Assembly: GCA_036365455.1 (NCBI GenBank)
Contig: JAWQUS010000003.1
Coordinates: 1,198,001-1,262,000 of the forward strand
DNA length: 64,000 bases
Reading direction: 5' to 3'
DNA from: Macrosoma leucophasiata
Lineage: Eukaryota > Arthropoda > Insecta > Lepidoptera > Hedylidae
Of this stretch, positions 11,263-21,754 are shown piece by piece. Position 1 is the stretch's first letter. Every line of letters starts with the position of its first letter. A model generated the notes under the pieces. That model did no database searches, was not told the DNA's origin, and saw only the letters and a program-made list of their open reading frames with translations. Position numbers and translations under genes: made by a program.

Positions 11263-12223
11263 TAATTTAAAATGAATTTGTAAGAGGGATGAAAAAAAAT
11301 GTAGTGTACATTTTTTTATTTCAGCTTTATTCTTAGAGAAATAAAATTGTTGATTATTTTTTTTTTGTTTTTTTAATTTAATTGTTTTTTTGTATGTCTG
11401 ACGTTATTCGCCATAGTTTATGATATTTCTTTTGACCATTCAGTGATTTTTGTGGATCTACTTTGTTTATGATCTCCACGTAATATTTGGGTGAAATTGT
11501 AAGTCCAATGTAATAATATAAATAGGTATGTAGGTAAATATAATAACGTCTCGCTACAAATGCTTAGAAAGAACTTAGGTTACTTTTTCTGCCATAATAG
11601 CAAGCAGAGGAAAGCGCTGGATCAGCTAGTACCTACAGTATAATTTGATATTCTCATTTCTTACATTTCTTCATCTACCTACACACTCTACATTTTCATC
11701 GGCCCTAATTAAATAAACGTAATTCTTTCAAGTGGCGATTTCCCGGGAACATATTAAAACGGAGAGGTACGATTATTAGGGCGGCCCTCCACAAACCGCA
11801 ACACCTATTAGACGGCCCTCTCGTGACAAGTGAGGATCCGGGATTAGGGGCTCGGAGTACCTCCTCCGAAATCTGTAGCAAAAAATTGAGAGCTCCCAAG
11901 GTTGACTCAGATTGGCTGCGTTCGATACGCGAGTAAAACTTAATAAAAGAAACAAGATATTTACCAAGAATAAAATAAATATAATTTAATATTTTAGCCT
12001 ACTACAGCACATACTACAAAATTTTCGTCATCCGTTATTAATCTCTCACAACATTACTAAATCAATCAGGAGGCCAATATTGTCGGAGACACAATAATAA
12101 TTGAAATCTTGAAATCAATTGTCATATTTTTCTTGTGGCCTGACAGATTAAACAAGTTTTTTTTTTCTTTTCAGATAGTTATTTCAATTGAGCTGTCACT
12201 TTTGAGGTCTCAGGTTAATAATA
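11263..12223. other. no supported gene
   Basis: Mostly AT-rich. A GC-rich patch at 11780-11890 has short open frames on minus, but no motif, splice site or repeat match that I can support. Confidence 0.4.
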
Positions 12224-12739
12224 GGTTGGGGAAAAAGTCTTTTCGCATTATAGTATGTATGAACTTGTAATAAAATCTCTTTGGCTGTAGTATTTGTATC
12301 TGGCTGGTTTTGGTATCATTGAAAGTTAAAATTTTAAAGAACATAATTCCAAATTCAAATTAGGCAAATGTGTGATTTTCATTTGTTTTTCGTACTGTCA
12401 AGATGTCGTACTGAGAAGAGAGTTTGGCTGGGAGGTGTTAATGGATCCGCCGTATAGTCCTGACCTTGCACCTTCAGATTTCCACCTGCTTTGGTCTCTT
12501 CAGAATTCTTTATGCAATGTTAGGTTAACATCACGAGAGGACTGCCAAATCCACTTGTCGCGGTATTTTGATGAGAAGTCCCAAAATTTTTATAGCAATG
12601 GGATCATGTCCCTACCTACAAGATGGCAAAAGGTTTTCGAACAAAATGGTACATACATACTTTAGTTAAATTTAAATAAACTATATTAAAAAATGTTTTG
12701 AATTATCTTAAAAAATGCGAAGAAACTTTTTCCCCAACC
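12224..12739 (+). mobile_element. internally deleted mariner
   Basis: Left terminus GGTTGGGGAAAAAGTCTTTT preceded by TA (12222-12223). Right terminus ...AAACTTTTTCCCCAACC at 12739, followed by T then TATA. At 516 bp it is less than half the 1266-bp mariner at 39910-41175. The two match at both ends, and the deletion join lies near 12402-12420, removing the N-terminal and most of the catalytic region. It could be mobilised only in trans. Confidence 0.85.
12403..12665 (+). pseudogene. mariner transposase C-terminal remnant
   Basis: The frame encodes the last about 80 residues of a mariner transposase, including the YSPDLAPSDFH signature that carries the third catalytic Asp of the DD34D triad, and ends ...KVFEQNGTYIL-stop. 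The first two catalytic Asp motifs and the DNA-binding domain are deleted. It is nearly identical over this span to the transposase encoded at 39985-40230 minus, differing at a few residues (for example YSPD here, YSPN there). Confidence 0.8.
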
Positions 12740-12776
12740 TTATATTAAGCAGCCCGGATTTGAGGGAGTTACACGA

Positions 12777-12832
12777 TAGAGTGGAATACTACCATTTAGC
12801 GGCAAGTAGATTAGATAATGCGGCGGTGTCTA
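12777..12832 (-). mobile_element. SINE S1 fragment
   Basis: About 55 bp matching the S1 5' region in reverse (ACTACCATTTAGCGGCAAGT ... GCGGCGGTG). It runs straight into the left arm of the 12826-12889 hairpin. Confidence 0.5.
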
Positions 12833-12889
12833 CATCGAGCACCATCTCTCTGAAAATAGTACCAGAGAGATGGTGCTCGATGTAGACAC
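12826..12889. repeat. perfect 27-bp inverted repeat
   Basis: Arms 12826-12852 and 12863-12889 are exact reverse complements (27 of 27), starting GTGTCTACATCGAGCACCAT, with a 10-nt loop AAAATAGTAC. The 64-nt fold has the size of a small-RNA precursor, but full complementarity is more typical of an inverted duplication or siRNA-type hairpin. The core does not occur elsewhere in the window. Confidence 0.85.
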
Positions 12890-14195
12890 CACACTGGGAC
12901 CCAGCGTAAAAGCTTATTTCACAGTGAAGTGAAAAATAAAGGCGTTCAACCGCAGCACGTGTGTAACCACCCGACAGTGATAATATAACGCCTCCGCGAA
13001 CACAGCGCGATGAGTTTCAATCTGGCGAATTTTGTCTTTTCCTTGTTATTTCACATCTTCACATCTAGCGAATTTTCTGCCTAGTACACTTTGCTATATT
13101 CCTTCTAGTTCCACAAATATATCACGTAGAAGATTGCGTTTTTTTTTCGTTTATAAAGCCCCATGGCGATGTGGATTGTTTTTATGAATATTATAATATA
13201 CACAGTGAAATGTAATATCCCGAATATGACTGCAAGATTTTTTGTATATTGTATAGATAGATAGACAGTAAATAAAATGAGTACCATGAAGTGTGATCAT
13301 TTATTGAATCTAACAACTGCATTGTTACATGTTGATAATGCGTCGTATAAATGGAATATAACCGATAAATCATCAAATCTTTCAATTTATTCATAAAAGA
13401 AAAATGAAAATTTATTCGTCTTATACATACATAGTCATTAACTTGCAGCGTATCAAGTGCAGGCACTACTGAGAAGACCACTTTTCGCTTTTTTATCAAA
13501 ATACTTAGATCTAATACAAATAGGAACTACAGTAGAACAGATAATATGAACAAAGATATAATACTACCTGTTTATCGTAGTGGTTCGTAGTTTTCTCGTG
13601 ACTTCTCAAACAAGAACGTCAAGCCTTCATTCCTGCTTCAAGAAGGAAGCATAATTGTCTTTTCAAAGCCAGGTTGAGTCGTCAACCAAAGTTTATAATG
13701 AACTCGATGAATAAAATCCGCGTTTTCTACTATCCAAACATAAGTTAATCCAGAGAAACATGTTCATGTCCACGTTAACTTTTCATTCGAGAAAAATGGG
13801 TGTTACGACACTAATTCCACTTTGAGAGTAATTATATCATAATTACCGTAGCATATTATTATGGTAAACATGCAATTAGAGACATAATTGACATCTGATC
13901 GCGAGCCATCATCCCCTCCGATGGAGCAAATAAAACGATTTGGCGCCTCGCTCACGTCACGACGGATTCATGTGAAGTCTGTAAAAGCCAGCGTTACTGT
14001 TGGAGACTATGCCAACTCTTCAAAGAAAAAAAACAAACCTAAAATAAAATAAAAAAACTATCGGCCACTACCGGCACAATTATGAGGTCAATCCGTACGA
14101 CAATTATGAGAGCGAACGATAATTTAGACCTCGGTACGATGTACGAATGTTTTATACCAGATATACCTATATTGATAAATCTTAGAAGAAAAGAT
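12890..14195. other. no supported gene
   Basis: AT-rich sequence with short open frames only. A fragment at about 13430-13510 (CAAGTGCAGGCACTACTGAG, ...TAGATCTAATACAAAT) resembles repeat R6 (24614-25170). Confidence 0.4.
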
Positions 14196-14245
14196 GTCTA
14201 TAGGTCATCACTTAACATCCATGTGATCTGCATGGTTGTATGCCA
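14196..14245 (+). mobile_element. SINE S1 3' fragment
   Basis: About 50 bp matching the S1 end: TCTATAGGTCATCACTTAAC, ATCCATGTGATCTGCATG, then TGCCAC. The 5' part is missing. Confidence 0.5.
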
Positions 14246-14904
14246 CATTAATATATATCGGGAGCACCATCGGCGAGGCTTAACGATAGGATCCACACAC
14301 ATATAGAACTGGCATTAGCGAGTAACGGGACCGCGCCTCCGTCGCGATCAATCATCTCCTTATATAGAAATAATGTGTACCTACTTTTTTGCACGGATTC
14401 CTCCAATATTTTTTACTTGATATTTCTTATTTCGTACTTAAGTCGTTTATTTGATATCTTAACAGGTATATAAACGTCATACACACATCGTGCTCTGAAA
14501 ATTGATGTATCTACTAAATGAGTTGTAGCTCGTGCAAACCAGAATGGACTACAACAGCTAAATGTGCAATATTACTTGCTGGGTGTACTGTACGAGATAA
14601 GTTTCTGCAAACATAGCGCGCAGGCGAAAGTACCAAACTGATTTACATACCTAATCTATTTTAATTTAATGTAAGTAACGCGAGAATTCCGCACGGATGT
14701 CAAGGACGCGCGTTCCATTTTTATTACAGGTTTCATTCGGGTTCCAATTGTATCCGAAACATTTTATGCGTAAGTATTTTTTTATATGTCATCAATTTGA
14801 GAATCGAGAAACCAAGTCACACTGTCTTAGATTGAATAATACGGTATAAAGACATTTATATAAGTACATGAAAACAAAAGGTAATGTAACTTTTCGCTTG
14901 TATT
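14246..14904. other. no supported gene; small R6 fragment
   Basis: About 14505-14555 (ATCTACTAAATGAGTTGTAG, CTCGTGCAAACCAGAA) matches the 5' end of repeat R6. The rest is unassigned. Confidence 0.4.
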
Positions 14905-15085
14905 TTCCGATTTGACCCATGTAAATAGGTGGCGAACCTATTGGCATATTGACAGGACACATTGCCAAACTCTGACGGTGGCACTAGGACTCTTCCAGAA
15001 AAGGGAAAAATCGCAATCACACCAGATATAATACACCTAACGGCGCGGGTAACACCGAATGGAGTTGTATCTGGCTGGAATAATG
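14905..15085 (-). mobile_element. SINE S2, headless copy
   Basis: Reverse match to the S2 body: CCATGTAAATAGGTGGCGAA, TTGCCAAACTCTGACGGTGG, TCTTCCAGAAAAGGG. The tRNA-like head is absent. Confidence 0.55.
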
Positions 15086-15212
15086 GGTAAACCAAAGAGT
15101 ACACTATTGATACTGAGCGAACGTCACTCACTTTTTGAAGAGCTGTCGTACATTATTGTCGTCCTGGCACTCAGTTATACATGGATTTCTAGTAGCCATT
15201 AAAGTTAAATTA

Positions 15213-15305
15213 TTGTGTGTATCTTCACGCCAGGTTTCTAGCGGGGTAGGCAGAGTGTGGAGCGCCAGATGTCCCGGTCCTGACACACCTCTCGTGCCTA
15301 ATTTA
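15213..15305 (+). repeat. short dispersed repeat R4
   Basis: Same order of blocks as at 11164: GTGTATCTTCACGCCAGGTT, GGGGTAGGCAGAGTGTGGAG, CGCCAGATGTCCCGGTCCTG, CTCTCGTGCCT. Confidence 0.65.
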
Positions 15306-15717
15306 TATGAATCATTCTCTTCATACATGCACGCCGATTCCTAAGACTTTTGACAGTGAAATGATTAGTTCCAATTACTTGAGTTTGTAGGAAAGGAGCC
15401 TACGAGATTATGGCATTTCCCCCAATGACGCATAACATGGTAGTGGATATCTTTGGGGAAGAATTTTGTCCAGCAGAGGACGTCATTCTGATGGTCCGCT
15501 AATGTATGTTATCTGTCTAATGAAATCTATCTCAAAAACGGCTGACCAGTAATATGGTCTCGTCTTGATAGCATATTCCAAGAAAATATATTTGGTGGGA
15601 TTCATTATTCCGTCCTTCATCACATCCGAAAGATGTCCACAGCTGGACCTAAGCCTCCCTATAAGGGGATGCCACGGATTGGCGATCGCAGTGGCGGTAG
15701 TTTTATCGCGGTAGTTT

Positions 15718-15970
15718 TTTACGGAGCTCACAGGCGTAGGCACCACCGCATTACCTAATATTCTTGCCGCTAAATGGTAGTGATCAGCACCATCGTGTTC
15801 CGGTCAGGTGGTAATGTACGGCCTTGTAATTTCCGGCACAGAGACATAACGTCTTAGGCCTCAGAAGTGGTAATGCATCTGCATTTTGACCTTGGCCTCT
15901 GTAGGAGTGTCTATATCAATGTGAACTGCATGCTTGTTTGCCACTACCATAACATAAACAAAAAAAAAAG
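15718..15970 (+). mobile_element. SINE-like S1 element
   Basis: S1 copy lacking the first about 25 bases; starts around ACGGAGCTCACAGGCGTAGG and ends GCCACTACCATAACATAAAC with an A-rich tail. Directly upstream (15620-15715) is a 'ccgaaagatgtccacagctgg' module shared with 36575-36640. Confidence 0.7.
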
Positions 15971-15993
15971 AACGCTGCTGCCCTTATCTTGTA

Positions 15994-16258
15994 CTAGCTG
16001 TCCCGGCAAACTTCGTAATGCCTCAGAATGAAAATATGACATGTGTCAAAGGTTTGATAGATACGGACTATTTGTATGGGAAAATGTAATGGTGGTTTTT
16101 ACTATTTCCCTTCAATTTCTTCATATTTTCTTACCTTTAAAACATTCCCTGGACTTCCAAAAATCATTCAAAATCAATATTTGCCAAATCGGTCCAGCCA
16201 TTCACGCGTGTTGCCGTGACCAAGGAACACGGGTTGCATTTTTTTATATATAGATAGA
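15994..16258 (-). mobile_element. non-autonomous Helitron-like element
   Basis: On minus it runs from TC at 16258 or 16254 (TCTATATATAAAA) to GTTTGCCGGGACAG-CTAG at 15994, with host A and T outside. It is the same family as 36827-37090 and 54267-54530, sharing AGTTTGCCGGG and the TTCTTCATATTTTCTTACC region. Confidence 0.7.
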
Positions 16259-16858
16259 TTATTGCCCTTGCTACAGCACCATTAGAATGGTTTGACCGCC
16301 ATTGTTCGGATGACTGACAGAAAATTCTTCCACTAGTAGCTGGCGGGGGCAGGCTTTTTTTTTACAATATAAGGTGCTAGTTTTGAACCTTATTAAAATT
16401 ACAATGTAGCCTAAAAGACTAATAAGTAATTTTATGTTAACTTAAACTTCAAATAAAATTCGGGGTCGTCACATGCCGCCAGTTATTCCGTCCTTATTAT
16501 GTTTATTTTGCTGTCGTATATTCTCCGATAATCTTTATAAGGCTGATTCAGCCTCCAGGTGTAATAAGAGCACTCTCAAGAACAAACTACATCGTCACAA
16601 GATCACCTGAATGGCACATTAGTGTAATTTGAGCGCGACACGCCGACACCCGCGCCACTCTCTATATAACAATGACGCTCCTTAGAACATATTGTCACAT
16701 GTTTCAGTGCTGAGAGCAATCACTATGTGCTCGCTCTTTAATGTAAACAAGTTAAATAGGTGCCTTAGTTTAAAGTGGAAAGATGTAAAAGTGATTTTGA
16801 TTACATATTTTTCAAATATTCACATTAGGATATTGTTTTTGTATTATACATAACCGTA
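16259..16858. other. no supported gene
   Basis: Unassigned AT-rich sequence; no long open frame and no repeat matched within the window. Confidence 0.4.
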
Positions 16859-17220
16859 TCTTAATATTTATGTATATGTATGCGTGTGTATGTCACTGAA
16901 GTCCTCCTAAACGGCTGGACCGATTTGAATGTTTTTTTTTGTATGCGTTGGGGTGGTATACTGGATGGTTTAGATCAGTGATTCCCAAAGTGGTCCATAT
17001 AGATCCCCTGGGGTCTATGGGAGACTCGATGGGGTCTACGTATATGCGTAAATAAAAATGGGATATATGGGAAAGTGATATAAATGTAAGCAAGGGGGTC
17101 CACCGAAACCAGAAAAAAATTGAAAGGGGTCTACAAGAAAAATAGTTTGGGAACCTCTGGTTTAGATTCACAAATCAGCTCGGCAGATAGCGGTGCAGTC
17201 GGTAAATGGGTAATTTAAGT
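16859..17220 (+). mobile_element. Helitron-like element interrupted by a hAT MITE
   Basis: Begins near A-TCTTAATATTTATGTATATG and contains the 'aaacggctggaccgatttgaatg' motif typical of the 5' part of these elements. It is broken at 16976-17159 by a hAT-type MITE and continues with AATCAGCTCGGCAGATAGC. The 3' end is not defined. Confidence 0.4.
16976..17159. mobile_element. hAT-type MITE with 8-bp TSD
   Basis: 184 bp flanked by exact GTTTAGAT duplications (16968-16975 and 17160-17167). The termini CAGTGATTCCCAAA and TTTGGGAACCTCTG pair as 14-bp inverted repeats with two mismatches. An 8-bp TSD and CAG-type terminus are diagnostic of hAT elements. No coding capacity. Confidence 0.9.
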
Positions 17221-17270
17221 ATACTTATTCTGAGGCAATACGAACTTTCCCGGGAAGGAAGTTTTCAGCT

Positions 17271-17415
17271 TTTCAGCGGTGTGTGACGATTTTTTTAACC
17301 GAGGTTCACGGGTTTGATTCCCGTACCAGGAAAAATATTTGTATGGCCTCCAGATGTGTGTTACGTTATACACCTATAACAGCACTCACCGACACAGGTT
17401 TACTTCTAGTGTGGG
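17271..17415 (+). mobile_element. tRNA-derived SINE S3
   Basis: Contains CAGCGGTGTGTGACGAT (A-box region), then ACGGGTTTGATTCCCGTACC (B-box type), followed by AATATTTGTATGGCCTCCAG. Related copies lie at 25290, 53250 and 56975, all on minus. The 5' acceptor half is degraded here. Confidence 0.6.
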
Positions 17416-17497
17416 GCTGTGAGTGTAAGCGTATAAAAAACAAAACCTTTAGGACCCTTGCACAAGTATTTCAAAGAAAAATGGAAAGAAAAATTTG

Positions 17498-17571
17498 ACT
17501 TCAGGCGAGGCTCGAACTCGCGACCTACTGGGAATCTAGTCCAGCCGCTCTTCCAATTGAGCTACTGAAGC
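17498..17571 (-). other. tRNA-like module of T1
   Basis: On minus: acceptor GCTTCAG/CTGAAGT (one G-T), D stem GCTC/GAGC, anticodon-like stem CTGGA/CCCAG with loop CTAGATT, T stem GCGAG/CTCGC with loop TTCGAGC. The triplet would be AGA, but there is no long variable arm as tRNA-Ser needs, and the same module is repeated inside larger repeats. It is therefore a retroelement promoter-like module, not a tRNA gene. Confidence 0.8.
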
Positions 17572-17805
17572 CCTGCCCGATTTGTCAAATCTTTCCTTCA
17601 CATCTATTGCATTGCTTCATGGTAGCAGCAGCGCCATCTATTACCAACTATGCTAGTTAGGCAACCGATATAATAAACTTTTCAGTTTATTGAATATCGT
17701 AAAGAAGTCGCTTTTACCCTTAATAATTGTTTTATATTATTTCGCATTAACACATGCTTGTGAAATATATTTTTGTTTCGACAGGGCAGGGACAAATCGG
17801 GCAGG

Positions 17806-17879
17806 GCTTCATTAGCTCAATTGGAAGAGCGGCTGGACTAGATTCCCAGTAGGTCGCGAGTTCGAGCCTCGCCTGAAGT
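17806..17879 (+). other. tRNA-like module of T1
   Basis: Same cloverleaf as 17498-17571, with GCTTCATTAGCTCAATTGGA at the start, in the opposite orientation. The short upstream stretch CAAATCGGGCAGG is shared with other T1 copies. Confidence 0.8.
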
Positions 17880-18359
17880 CAAATTTTTCTTTCCATTTTT
17901 CTTTAAAAACAAAAATATATTTCACAAGCATGTGTTAATGCGAAATAATATAAAACAAGTATTTCAAACTTTTTTTTACATTTTTTTTTTTTGATCTCCC
18001 AAAAGAAGTTCCTGTTTAAAACTTAGGTACTTAGCTTTGTTGCACGTTTCTGTTCCGTGTACGAATCAAATTTCAAATTAATTAGTTCTAGGAGAAAATC
18101 GGCTGTGAAATACAGACAAACCGACAGGCGTACGAGTGATCTTATAGGGGTTCCGATTTGCCTTTTGAGGTACAGAAAAGAAAAAAAGAAGCGTTAACAT
18201 GCTCACCACATTCGGCTAACAGATATCTCAATGAGCTAACACAGGATTAACGTTATTTGTTGAGCAAACAAGCCGATAAATCTCGAACTACACTAACTGG
18301 TGTGGCTCGGGAATTCTAATACAATTTAATGTCTATAAGTTTTGGTGAGTTAACTAGAT

Positions 18360-18480
18360 TTTGTTTTATATTATTTCGCATTAACACATGCTTGTGAAAT
18401 ATATTTTTTTTTAAAGAAAAATGGAAAGAAAAATTTTTACTTCACGCGAGACTCGAACTCGCGGAACTCGAACTTGCATT
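18360..18480 (-). mobile_element. T1 fragments
   Basis: A 5' hairpin half (TTTTATATTATTTCGCATTA at 18363) abuts a tail plus partial T arm (CACGCGAGACTCGAACTCGC at 18443). The rest of the element is missing. Confidence 0.55.
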
Positions 18481-18576
18481 TTTCTTTAAAAAAAGTAAAC
18501 TAGATTTGTTTAAATAATATACAATTTTCAGACAAAAGTGATTTTAGAAATTAATAAAAAAATGGAAAGTCATATT

Positions 18577-18670
18577 TGACTCGGGACAAGAATCGAACCT
18601 GCGAGGTTCGATTTCCTCAGGCTCAAGATATCACGTCTAGCCGCTTTACCACTAAGATACCTGAGACCAT
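18577..18670 (-). other. diverged tRNA-like module
   Basis: Reverse strand: GGTATCTTAGTGGTAAAGCG (A box) and GGTTCGATTC (B box) with matching ends GTCTCAGG/CCCGAGTC. A 25-nt insertion between the arms contains an inverted copy of the T arm. Flanks (TGGAAAGTCATATTTGAC) link it to the T1 tail. Confidence 0.6.
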
Positions 18671-18774
18671 TTCCGAGCATTTTTCTTTCCCTTTTCGATT
18701 TAACAGATTCGGAATCGGTTAATATGAAGTTTTTTTTTGCTGCTTTAGTTTATTATTTTTATTTTATTTTTAAA

Positions 18775-19035
18775 GAAAAATGGAAAGAAAAATTTGACTT
18801 CAGGCGAGGCTCGAACTCGCGACCTACTGGGAATCTAGTCCAGCCGCTCTTCCAATTGAGCTACTGAAGCCCTGCCCGATTTGTCAAATCTTTCCTTCAC
18901 ATCTATTGCATTGCTTTATGGTAGCAGTAGCGCCATCTATTACCAACTATGCTAGTTAGGCAACCGATATAATAGACTTTTCAGTTTATTGAATATCGTG
19001 AAGAAGTCGCTTTTACCCTTAATAATTGTTTAATA
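18775..19035 (-). mobile_element. T1 element, 5'-truncated
   Basis: Tail (AAAGAAAAATGGAAAGAAAA), tRNA-like module (18797-18870) and the T1 body down to CCCTTAATAATTG at 19028; the 5' hairpin is missing. Nearly identical to the minus half of 17476-17760. Confidence 0.75.
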
Positions 19036-19333
19036 ATAATTTATTATTAATTTATTATTTTTACATCAATCCTAAAATACAAACGCATGGGTAAAATAGG
19101 GGGGTACAACGCATAGTCTCAGCATGGTTGGCCACGCTCTGTTATGATGACACTGAAAGAATTTTGGGAAGGTCATCATGATTGTATTGCATTGGTGGTA
19201 GTTATTCTAAATTAAAATATTACAACTTATGGATAATTTATCCAATTTATCTATGGCCATGGATAAATTGGAGAATTTGTGTTAATGTATTTTTGCTGTT
19301 AGCCTTAAGATCGTAGTTATTTATATTACGAAG

Positions 19334-19807
19334 AAAGGAGATGTTGCAAAAATGTATGGACCTCCGGCCATGTATTGTACACAATATCATTAAACAGGCA
19401 AAATCAATATAAAAACGTTTTTTACTGCATATTTTCACTTATTTAGCTTTGTTTGCAGTTACAAAACATTATTTGCAGTTAGAATTGCAACTCAAAACCG
19501 ACATGGCGAATATGGCGGGCGATGTCATTTTGACATTTTCATTTTAAAATTGTATTTTGAATATAGTACTTGGAGAAAAAAGTAATATTTTCTAAATACT
19601 ATCAAAATCGATTGATCCCAAGTGTCGGCTGCATCGCCGCCATGTTTTAACATAATTGAAAAGGATAAAATCGTTTCAATTAAATGTAATTGTAACTCTA
19701 ATATATATTCTTGAATAAATTAATTGCATTTTTTTGGGATTCTTCTTTAATTTACCCATTTTTTGAGGACGTGTACGAACCAGAGCCGAGCTCGCAACAT
19801 CTCCTTT
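19334..19807. mobile_element. MITE M1, copy 1
   Basis: 474 bp with termini AAAGGAGATGTTGC and GCAACATCTCCTTT (14-bp exact TIR). The interior matches 34570-35046 in reverse with scattered changes. No open frame of note. The target duplication is unclear. Confidence 0.8.
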
Positions 19808-20147
19808 GTATGCAACGTATATATAAATCATGACTTAAGCGTCGGAATATCATATTATGAATAATCGTAAATAGATCTTCACGATACAGGCTTGCCTAGA
19901 GTGAAGATCATTACATTACTATATTATGGCAAATATGCTTCCAGCGCTCGGCTCATATTGACATTACTTAAGTTTTATTTTAACTTAACTGTCATGTAAC
20001 CTTACTTTATGTGTCACTTGCTGCAAATAAATGATTTTTTATTTTATTTTATTTTTTTTAAACACATTAAAAAAAATCTTAAGAGAGACGATTTATTCTC
20101 CTTTTCTAAAACTGTAGAAAGTATTATTAATGTTAAAATTGAATGTA

Positions 20148-21365
20148 CGAGGGTGGATCCAAAAGTTCGTGGCCCAAACTACAAGGAGACATGACATCTT
20201 TTTAAATTTACCGTCATTTGTTAGTATGTCTTTTAATAATTTATTGTGCGCAGTTTCATTCCGATACTGCACAATATAAATTTTCTGTGATTATTTGTTT
20301 GAAGCATTCTGACGCGATTTTCAATAATGGAGAAAATTTAACATCGTGCAGTCATTAAGTACCTCAATAAAAAAGGCCTGTCACCAAAAGACATCCATCA
20401 AGATATGGTGGGCACTTTGGGGGAGTCTGCTCCATCGTATTCCAGTGTCAAGATGTGGGTAGCTGAGTTTAAGCGCGGTCGTGAGAGCATGTAAGATGAT
20501 CCTAGGAGTGGACGGCCTACAACCTCTACCACGAAAGAAAACATCGATAAAATTTGTAATCTCGTACTGGGTGATCGACGTTTGACCATTGGTAAGATAG
20601 CTGAGACAACAGACATTAGTTATGGCCGGGTGCAACACATAATAACGAAAGAATTGGGATTCCATAAGGTTTCTGATCGCTGGGTCCCGAGGTTGCTTTC
20701 AGCTGAACAAAAACGAGTTCGATTCACAATTTCGATGAAAGTTGGGTTCACCACCATATTCCTGAATCAAAGCAACAATCCAAACAGTGGAAAAGATCTG
20801 ACTCACCTACACCGAAAAAGGCTAAAGTCGTTTTGTCGACTAACAAAGTCATGGCTTCTGTTTTTTGGGATGCGAAGGGCATTATTTTTGTAGATTATTT
20901 ACCGAAAGGTCAAACTATTAATTCTAGTTATTATTGTAACCTTCTACGAAGACTACGAGAAGAAATAAAAGAAAAAAGGCCGGGAATGTTGCGTAAGAAA
21001 GTTTTGTTCCATCAAGACAATGCACGTGTTCACACTTCGGTTGAAACAATGTCTGTAATCCATGATTGTGGCTACGAATTGCTGCCCCACCCACCTTATT
21101 CGCCGAATTTAGCCCCTTCAGTTTATCATTTATTAACAAATTTAAAAAAACATTTGGGTGGCTCGAAATTTTCGACCAAAGATAGGTGATAGTCGAGTAG
21201 AGTAAACGAGTATTTCGCCGACCTTCCGGAATCTTTTTTTTTTTCAAGTTGCAGTTCAGGTGGAAGAAGTGTGTTGAGCTAGATGGAGCCTATGTCGAAA
21301 AATAAAATTAGACCCACTTTTCTTTCATTTTCTTGGTCGGGCTTCGAACTTTTGGATCCACCTCG
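20148..21365 (+). mobile_element. mariner-like element, degenerate
   Basis: Flanked by TA (20146-20147 and 21366-21367). The termini CGAGGGTGGATCCAAAAGTT and its diverged mirror at 21343-21365 form TIRs. At 1218 bp, close to full mariner length. A lineage different from the 39.9-kb element (different TIRs and protein). Confidence 0.85.
20327..21189 (+). pseudogene. mariner transposase pseudogene
   Basis: A Tc1/mariner transposase can be followed in several frames from ATG 20327: helix-turn-helix region (PRSGRPTT, then WVPRLLSAEQKR), first catalytic region DESW (about 20734-20745), HQDNARVH (second Asp) and YSPNLAPSVYHL. Damage: TAA at 20339-20341, TAA at 20492-20494, a deletion with frameshift just before DESW, and a GTT codon (21121-21123) giving Val where the third catalytic Asp should be. 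It cannot be active. Confidence 0.85.
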
Positions 21366-21367
21366 TA

Positions 21368-21754
21368 GCATTTTATCAGAAAAAAGGTACTCAGATAAAA
21401 ACTCGAAAGGATATTTGAGATAGAAAATAAACGACGCGTGCACAAGTATTAAATCCTCAAAAATGTCCGCCCGTACATCTGACGGCACATTTCTTACCGG
21501 ACATTAAAGGAGCGAATCCTTTTATTACTGAAGCATGTAGAAGTATTTAATTCGAGTCGGTGAGACGGCCCAAGATCAGTAGGAGGTCAGACCGACCTTT
21601 TAAGTTTCCCTACAAAATAAATGGAGCTAAAGGAACCAAAAATTACAGTACGTGCGTTTTTTGTTACAGATTTTATCTATTGAACGGTTATATTAACGGG
21701 TATAATAAATTATACCAGTGGTTAAATTTATTCAATTTCGCAATAACACATAAT
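21368..21754. other. no supported gene
   Basis: Unassigned sequence between the mariner and repeat X; short open frames only. Confidence 0.4.

Larger units (their letters stand above)
17476..17954. mobile_element. composite T1 element with two tRNA-like modules
   Basis: Exact 14-bp direct repeats ACAAGTATTTCAAA (17462-17475 and 17955-17968) bound the insertion. Inside are two inverted tRNA-like modules (17498-17571 minus, 17806-17879 plus), each with the same tail (AAATTTTTCTTTCCATTTTT outward). Halves of the T1 5' hairpin lie between them and at the right edge. The long target duplication fits target-primed retrotransposition rather than a cut-and-paste transposase. Confidence 0.75.

Noticed and set aside
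17498..17571. Genuine nuclear tRNA genes (also 17806, 18797, 31385, 52741, 55075)
   Set aside because: The cloverleaf is good, but the same module recurs within larger retroposed elements with TSDs, and the AGA triplet lacks the long variable arm expected of tRNA-Ser.
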